Positions 26,992 through 32,415 of a stretch of DNA of 32,415 bases are shown here, piece by piece. The stretch is taken from NCBI GenBank assembly GCA_913428515.1, contig CAJYCI010000005.1:1-32415 (forward strand), written 5' to 3'. The DNA comes from an uncultured Gammaproteobacteria bacterium. Lineage in GTDB: Bacteria; Pseudomonadota; Gammaproteobacteria; Pseudomonadales; Azotimanducaceae. A program made the translations under genes and the position numbers. The notes under the pieces are model-generated. The model was not told the DNA's origin. It ran no database searches and was given only the letters and a program-made list of their open reading frames with translations. Each line of letters starts with the position of its first letter. The first letter of the stretch is position 1.

Positions 26992-28230
26992 TTGACGGAC
27001 GATCGGTCGGCGCTAACTAAGAAAATCCTTTTAGGAATGCTCTCGGGTTTGCTTTTGGGATCCTTGGTTCACTTCTTATCCCTAGACGACTCCAATCCCA
27101 TAATACAATTTGGTATAAACGGTATCATAGAACTGGGTGGGCAGATATTCATCCTTACCTTAAAACTGCTCGTGGTCCCGCTTGTTTTTGTTTCCCTCGC
27201 GTGCGGTTCGAGCAACCTTTCTGGGGGGACGAGCCTTGGAAGGATTGGGATTAAAACGCTCGTTTTATACCTCTTCACAACGGCAGCAGCAATAAGTCTA
27301 GCACTGATTGCTGCAAATCTGATAAATCCTGGTTTAGGAATGTCTTTAGCGTCCGATACGGTTTTTGTAGGTAAAGAAAGTCCACCGATAAAGCAGGTTT
27401 TTCTAGATATCTTCCCGAGCAATCCTGTCAAAGCAATGGCTGAAGGAAACATGTTACAGGTCATTGTTTTCGCAATTTTAGTAGGGGTCGCAATTTCAAA
27501 AAGTGGCGAACATGGCTCTAGATTGCGTGATGGTTTAAACGATTGGAACGAGGTCATAATGAAACTTGTTCTTATGTTGATGTCGGTAGCGCCAATCGGT
27601 GTCTTTTGCTTGATGACAGCGGTTTTTTCAAATATGGGATTTGCAGGAATTTTAGATCTCGCTAAATATTTCTTCAATGTGGTCTTAGTTCTAGTTGTGC
27701 ATTTTGCCCTGACCTATTTTCTCCTTTTAAGACTTCTCGCAGGTTTGAGCCCGCTCCGATTTTTCAGGGATTTCTATCCTGTAATGGTCTATGCGTTCTC
27801 TACAAGCAGTTCTAGCGCTACCTTGCCGGTTACGCTTCAAACACTTGAGAATAAAATGGGTGTAAAGAAAGAGGTTGCCTCTTTTACGGCTCCTTTGGGG
27901 GCTACGATTAATATGGACGGCACTGCAATTATGCAGGGAGTGGCGACAGTATTTATAGCTCAAGCCTATTCCGTGGATATAGGATTATTTGGCTATATGA
28001 CGGTTATACTCACTGCGACGATGGCTTCGATCGGAACAGCGGGAGTCCCAGGAGTTGGCCTGATTACTTTAGCTTTGGTCCTTCAGCAGGTTGGCCTTCC
28101 TGTCGAGGGAATTGCTTTAATCATTGGTGTGGATCGATTGTTGGATATGCTGAGAACTGCTATCAATGTAGGCGGTGACGCCACTGTCGCGGCTATTGTC
28201 GCTAAGAGTGAGGGCAAGCTAGATTATTAG
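26992..28230 (+). CDS. Dicarboxylate/amino acid:cation symporter (DAACS/GltP family)
   Basis: FSTSSSSATLPVTLQ serine-rich hairpin, GATINMDGTAIMQG, GVPGVG, GVDRLLDMLRTAINVGGD; TTG start after GGAGG. Confidence 0.94.
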   Translation: MTDDRSALTKKILLGMLSGLLLGSLVHFLSLDDSNPIIQFGINGIIELGGQIFILTLKLLVVPLVFVSLACGSSNLSGGTSLGRIGIKTLVLYLFTTAAAISLALIAANLINPGLGMSLASDTVFVGKESPPIKQVFLDIFPSNPVKAMAEGNMLQVIVFAILVGVAISKSGEHGSRLRDGLNDWNEVIMKLVLMLMSVAPIGVFCLMTAVFSNMGFAGILDLAKYFFNVVLVLVVHFALTYFLLLRLLAGLSPLRFFRDFYPVMVYAFSTSSSSATLPVTLQTLENKMGVKKEVASFTAPLGATINMDGTAIMQGVATVFIAQAYSVDIGLFGYMTVILTATMASIGTAGVPGVGLITLALVLQQVGLPVEGIALIIGVDRLLDMLRTAINVGGDATVAAIVAKSEGKLDY

Positions 28231-28248
28231 AAGTTTATAAAATGATTT

Positions 28249-30330
28249 CTACGCAAGGTTGAGTTTATCTTCGCTCAAAACCCATCGCTTGACTAATCGT
28301 TTTGCCTTTTCTGTGTCTTGGGCTAGCAGCTTCGTAGCCATCTCAATAGATTCAATCGCGATTTTTTTATCTCTTTGAAGGTCGGCGATCTTTAACCGAA
28401 GTTCGCCCGATTGAAGTGTTCCAAATATTTCTCCTGGCCCTCTCATTTCCAGATCTTTTTCTGCTATGAAAAAGCCATCATTACTCGTTCTCATCACATC
28501 TAGTCTTTCTCGGCTTATAGTCCCGAGTGGTTTTTTGTAAAGCAGGAGGCAATGGGAGGCCTCGCTTCCTCGCCCAACCCTGCCCCGCAGCTGATGCAGC
28601 TGGGCTAGGCCTAGCCTCTCCGAATTTTCTATGATCATCAAACTTGCATTTGGTACGTCTACACCAACTTCAATTACGGTAGTACAAACTAGAAGATTAA
28701 TATTGCCTTTTTTAAATCCCTGCATGACTTTATTTTTTTCTTGCGAACTTAGTCGTCCATGTACGAGACCTATCGAAACCTTTGGTAATCTCTTCCGTAG
28801 GTCGCTAGCTACTTCTTCAGCTGCCTCGCATTCGAGAGTCTCAGATTCAGTAATAAGAGTACAAACCCAATAAGCCTGTCTTCCGGCTTGGCAAGCAAAA
28901 TTTACCTGCCCTATAACGTCTTCTCTTCTATCAGAAGATAATACAGAAGTTTTTACAGGTGTTCTTCCCGGTGGAAGTTCATCCAGGATAGAGACGTCCA
29001 TTTCAGTATAAAACCCCATAGAAAGTGTCCTGGGGATTGGAGTAGCGGTCATGATCATCTGGTGAGGACTTGAATTTTCCTTGGCTCCTTTTTTTCTGAG
29101 TGCTAGGCGCTGATTTACACCAAATCTGTGTTGTTCGTCGATTATCACAAGTCCGAGGTTTTTAAAATTTACTTCTTTTTGAAAAAGAGCGTGTGTTCCA
29201 ATTGCGAGATCGATTTCTCCTTCGGTAATTTTCTGCATCAACTCCTTCCTAGCGACGCCCCTAACATTTGCGGTTAATAAGCAAACCTTCACGCCGATCG
29301 GACGCAACCAAGTTTCAAGAGTTGCGAAATGTTGTTCCGCCAGCAATTCGGTCGGCGCCATCAAAGCTGTTTGAAGACCATTCTCATGTGCATGGACAGC
29401 TGCCAAAGCTGCCAGTACGGTTTTTCCGGATCCTACGTCGCCTTGCACCAGCCTATGCATCGGAAAATCCTTGAGCATATCTTCGGAGATTTCCGCGGAA
29501 ACGCGCTTTTGTGCGTTTGTAAGTTGAAACGCAAAAGCGTCAATAACCTCTCTATATAATTTACCTGGGATTGAAAGTTTTGAAGCTTTAAGAGTTTTTA
29601 GCTCTTCACGGAGCAACCTGGTCCTGACTTGATGCGCGGTTAGCTCATCTAAACTCAATTTTTTCTGTGCTGGGTGTCTGCCTTCGTTAAGCAGATCTGT
29701 CTCAGCGTCGGCCGGAGGCTGATGAAGATATCGGATAGATGTCGTTAAATTAGTAGATGAGCTTTCGGAAGCCAGATCTTCAAGCGGGAACCTATGGAGT
29801 TGTGATAATGCCTCGCTTACTATCTTTCGATAACGGCTTTGAGTCACTCCCTCAGTTGAGGGATAGATTGGCGTTAGATTTTTTGATTCTTCATTTTCAA
29901 TCGTTGCTTCTGAATATTCCGGATGATAGATCTCCGGTCCGGTCGCTCCTTGTCTAACTTCTCCATAACACCTTACTTTCTCGAGACGGTCTAAATTCTG
30001 TTGTTGGCGCTTAGAGAAATAATAAAATCTCAAACCAATCCTTCCAGATGGATCTTCAAGGAATGCCAATAGACTTCGCCGACGCCCATAGATGATCTTA
30101 ATCTCGCTTATCCTCCCTTCTAAGAGATAAGCTCCCCCCGTGACAACCGAACCGATAGGAGAAGTTCTTGTTCTATCTTCGTATCTGTATGGAAGATGGA
30201 AAACTATATCTTCTATCGTTTTTATACCAATTTTTAAAAGTTTATTCTGGAGACTCGGTCCAACGCCTTTTAATGACTCAACTGGTATTTTGCTGAGATC
30301 CTTTTGAGGCGCTTCTTCAGTCAATCGCAC
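28249..30330 (-). CDS. recG: ATP-dependent DNA helicase RecG
   Basis: LKGVGPSLQNKLLKIGI, VQGDVGSGKTVLAALAA, IIDEQHRFGVNQR, MTATPIPRTLSM, QLRGRVGRG. Confidence 0.97.
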   Translation of the reverse strand: MRLTEEAPQKDLSKIPVESLKGVGPSLQNKLLKIGIKTIEDIVFHLPYRYEDRTRTSPIGSVVTGGAYLLEGRISEIKIIYGRRRSLLAFLEDPSGRIGLRFYYFSKRQQQNLDRLEKVRCYGEVRQGATGPEIYHPEYSEATIENEESKNLTPIYPSTEGVTQSRYRKIVSEALSQLHRFPLEDLASESSSTNLTTSIRYLHQPPADAETDLLNEGRHPAQKKLSLDELTAHQVRTRLLREELKTLKASKLSIPGKLYREVIDAFAFQLTNAQKRVSAEISEDMLKDFPMHRLVQGDVGSGKTVLAALAAVHAHENGLQTALMAPTELLAEQHFATLETWLRPIGVKVCLLTANVRGVARKELMQKITEGEIDLAIGTHALFQKEVNFKNLGLVIIDEQHRFGVNQRLALRKKGAKENSSPHQMIMTATPIPRTLSMGFYTEMDVSILDELPPGRTPVKTSVLSSDRREDVIGQVNFACQAGRQAYWVCTLITESETLECEAAEEVASDLRKRLPKVSIGLVHGRLSSQEKNKVMQGFKKGNINLLVCTTVIEVGVDVPNASLMIIENSERLGLAQLHQLRGRVGRGSEASHCLLLYKKPLGTISRERLDVMRTSNDGFFIAEKDLEMRGPGEIFGTLQSGELRLKIADLQRDKKIAIESIEMATKLLAQDTEKAKRLVKRWVLSEDKLNLA

Positions 30331-30701
30331 TTGGCAATTGCATCAATCTCTACGATTGCCCCTTTTGGGAGACATGAGACTTCAACCGTAGCCCGGGCTG
30401 GGTAAGGCGGTTTAAAAAGTTGTACCATCTTCTCGTTAATTAGATCGAAGTTTGTCAAGTCTGTTAGATAAATGTTTAATTTCAGAATATCATCCATGGA
30501 AGCATCTGCTTCAGAGAGAATCGCCAATATGTTGGCGAAGACTTGGTCGGTCTGCTCTGAGATTCCTGTATGCACGATCGCGGTGTCCCCTGGGATAATC
30601 CCAATTTGGCCGCTGATATACAGAGTTCCCTGATTTTTTATTCCTTGGCTATAGGGACCAATTGCTGAGGGAGCCGACGCTGTTGATACCAGGTTTTTCA
30701 T
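30321..30701 (-). CDS. ridA: RidA family reactive-intermediate deaminase
   Basis: SAIGPYSQGIK, LYISGQIGIIPG, PYPARATVEVSCLPKGAIVEIDAIA. Confidence 0.95.
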   Translation of the reverse strand: MKNLVSTASAPSAIGPYSQGIKNQGTLYISGQIGIIPGDTAIVHTGISEQTDQVFANILAILSEADASMDDILKLNIYLTDLTNFDLINEKMVQLFKPPYPARATVEVSCLPKGAIVEIDAIAKCD

Positions 30702-32415
30702 TAGTTTCTTGCTCTAAGGATACGATTCACTCCTTTGATCGTTCTTATCTTTTTTATAACTGCAGCAAGATGAATTCGATCTTTGATACTAATTACTAGA
30801 TTAACGATACTGAGGTGAGCATCTTTTTCAAGGAAATTAATTCGCTCTATGTTTGCATTTGCGTTAGTCACTGCAGAGGCAAGTATGGCTATCATGCTTC
30901 TGTCGTGTTCGAGTTCTAGTCTCAGTTCAACCGAAAATTCTTGGTCTAGGCCAGACGCCCATCTGACCTCCATTATCTCCTGAGGCTTTTCTAGGAAGTC
31001 GGCCATATTTTTACAAGCATCTATGTGGATAACAATCCCCTTCCCAGCAGAGAGGTGCCCGATAATGGGATCGCCAGGGATAGGCCGGCAGCACTTCCCA
31101 TAGCTCACTACCATGCCCTCAGTCCCTTTAATTGCTAGCGGCCCCCCGGTCTCGGAAAATAGTGGATTTTCTCCCGATTCGCCTTTCAGTCTGCTTGCTA
31201 CAAGACTTGCCATCTGATTGCCGAGGCCTATCTCCCTTAGTAAGTCATCGAAACCGGATATGTCTCTTTCGTCAAGGATTGTTTGAAGAACATCTTTGTC
31301 TAATTTATCTATGGTTAGCTCATACTGACGCAAGGTCTGTTCCAAAAGTCTCTTGCCTAGATCCGTAGCTTCAACTTCTTGCTGCTGTTTTAGAGTATTT
31401 CGTATGCCGGCTCTTGCTTTACCCGTCACTATAAAATTAAGCCAAGTCGGATTTGGTCTTGCTCCTGGCGCTCTAATTATCTCTACCGTTTGTCCGGACT
31501 CAAGTGTTGCCGATAAGGGCGCAAGCCTTCTGTCGATTCTGCATGCAATGCAGGCATTTCCAATATCAGTATGGACTGCGTAGGCAAAATCTATCGGAGT
31601 TGCTCCCTGAGGAAGGTCAAAAATTTGACCCGTCGGTGAAAAAACGTATACGTCATCTGGAAACAAGTCTACTTTTACACTTTCTATAAATTCGAGGGAA
31701 TCGCCGGCGTTTTTTTGAATTTCCAATAAGCCCTTCATCCATTCAATAGCCCTGCCCCCAGATTTGTTTGGCGAATCATCAGTTGTTTTGTAGAGGTAAT
31801 GTCCGGCCAATCCGTTATTAGCGAAGGTTTCCATATCATGGGTTCGGACCTGAATCTCTATGGGGATCCCGTGCATACCAAAAAGCGTTGTATGCAATGA
31901 CTGATAGCCATTGGATTTGGGGATTGCTATGTAGTCCTTGAACCTTGCGGATACTGGCTTATATAAATTGTGCACCGCTCCAAGGGAGCGATAGCAATCA
32001 TCAACTTCAGTGACAACGATCCTGAAAGCGTAAACGTCCATTATCTCGCTGAAGGACTTTCGTTTGTTGCGCATCTTTTCATAAATACTGAATAGATGTT
32101 TTTGTCTTCCGAATACTTCTCCAGAAATGTTGAGTTTAGACAAGCAATTTTCTATCGATTCTTTTATCTGATCAACTATCTCAGTCCTGTTCCCCCGTGC
32201 TTTCTTCACTGCTTTTTCAATCATCGAGGATCGAAGTGGGTACATTGCTTTGAAGCCTAATTCTTCAAACTCAACACGAAGATTATTCATGCCAAGCCTA
32301 AGAGCGATCGGGGCATATATTTCGAGAGTCTCCTTAGCTATCCTCCTTCTTTTCTCTGGGTTTAAATATCCGAGTGTTCTCATGTTATGCAATCTGTCTG
32401 CTAGTTTAACGAGGA
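30701..32415 (-). CDS. spoT: Bifunctional (p)ppGpp synthetase/hydrolase SpoT; N-terminus lies beyond the window
   Basis: Frame stays open to the window edge (LVKLADRLHNMRTLGYLNPEKRRRIAKETLEIYAPIA...); TGS domain VYVFSPTGQIFDLPQGATPIDFAYAVHTDIG; C-terminal ACT; followed by ridA-recG. Confidence 0.94.
   Translation of the reverse strand, partial: LVKLADRLHNMRTLGYLNPEKRRRIAKETLEIYAPIALRLGMNNLRVEFEELGFKAMYPLRSSMIEKAVKKARGNRTEIVDQIKESIENCLSKLNISGEVFGRQKHLFSIYEKMRNKRKSFSEIMDVYAFRIVVTEVDDCYRSLGAVHNLYKPVSARFKDYIAIPKSNGYQSLHTTLFGMHGIPIEIQVRTHDMETFANNGLAGHYLYKTTDDSPNKSGGRAIEWMKGLLEIQKNAGDSLEFIESVKVDLFPDDVYVFSPTGQIFDLPQGATPIDFAYAVHTDIGNACIACRIDRRLAPLSATLESGQTVEIIRAPGARPNPTWLNFIVTGKARAGIRNTLKQQQEVEATDLGKRLLEQTLRQYELTIDKLDKDVLQTILDERDISGFDDLLREIGLGNQMASLVASRLKGESGENPLFSETGGPLAIKGTEGMVVSYGKCCRPIPGDPIIGHLSAGKGIVIHIDACKNMADFLEKPQEIMEVRWASGLDQEFSVELRLELEHDRSMIAILASAVTNANANIERINFLEKDAHLSIVNLVISIKDRIHLAAVIKKIRTIKGVNRILRARN

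Noticed and set aside
27069-27677. 202-aa minus-strand ORF antisense to the DAACS symporter
   Set aside because: Lies entirely within a well supported CDS; composition (Pro/Thr/Ile/Lys rich, no recognisable motif) fits a shadow ORF
1-32415. CRISPR arrays, tRNA/rRNA genes, insertion sequences, prophage or integron signatures
   Set aside because: No regularly spaced repeats, cloverleaf sequences, transposase/integrase ORFs or terminal inverted repeats recognised on either strand

Overview
The window carries dense chromosomal genes of a probably marine gammaproteobacterium. Taxonomy is inferred from the spoT-ridA-recG block, ubiA, uvrD, sixA and the overall AT-leaning composition. I saw no CRISPR array, prophage, transposon, rRNA or tRNA. 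Main content, left to right: a small alpha/beta-barrel-like ORF; an M28-like peptidase; a MAPEG protein; an SMR transporter; a beta-lactamase-fold hydrolase; a Fur-box-preceded Fe(III) ABC importer (fbpABC-like) with a DNA alkyltransferase reading frame overlapping its 3' end; a PiT permease; sixA; a single-chain glycyl-tRNA synthetase; VOC, SDR, MAPEG and YeiH proteins; nth; a third MAPEG; an exported methyltransferase; an orphan beta-propeller-like protein; an Nmad3-family protein; uvrD; a TRAP transporter split across two convergent blocks; ubiA; rubredoxin; a DAACS symporter; and recG, ridA and a 5'-truncated spoT (minus strand). The provided ORF track misses or truncates at least three genes: the alkyltransferase, rubredoxin and the dctQ N-terminus. 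The best second looks are two genes that appear to use AUU start codons with identical GGAG-N7 spacing, a solitary Nmad3 nucleotide-modification-associated gene, a Fur-controlled and apparently leaderless iron transporter mRNA, and a degenerate M28 peptidase. I did not find an unmistakable new multi-gene system.
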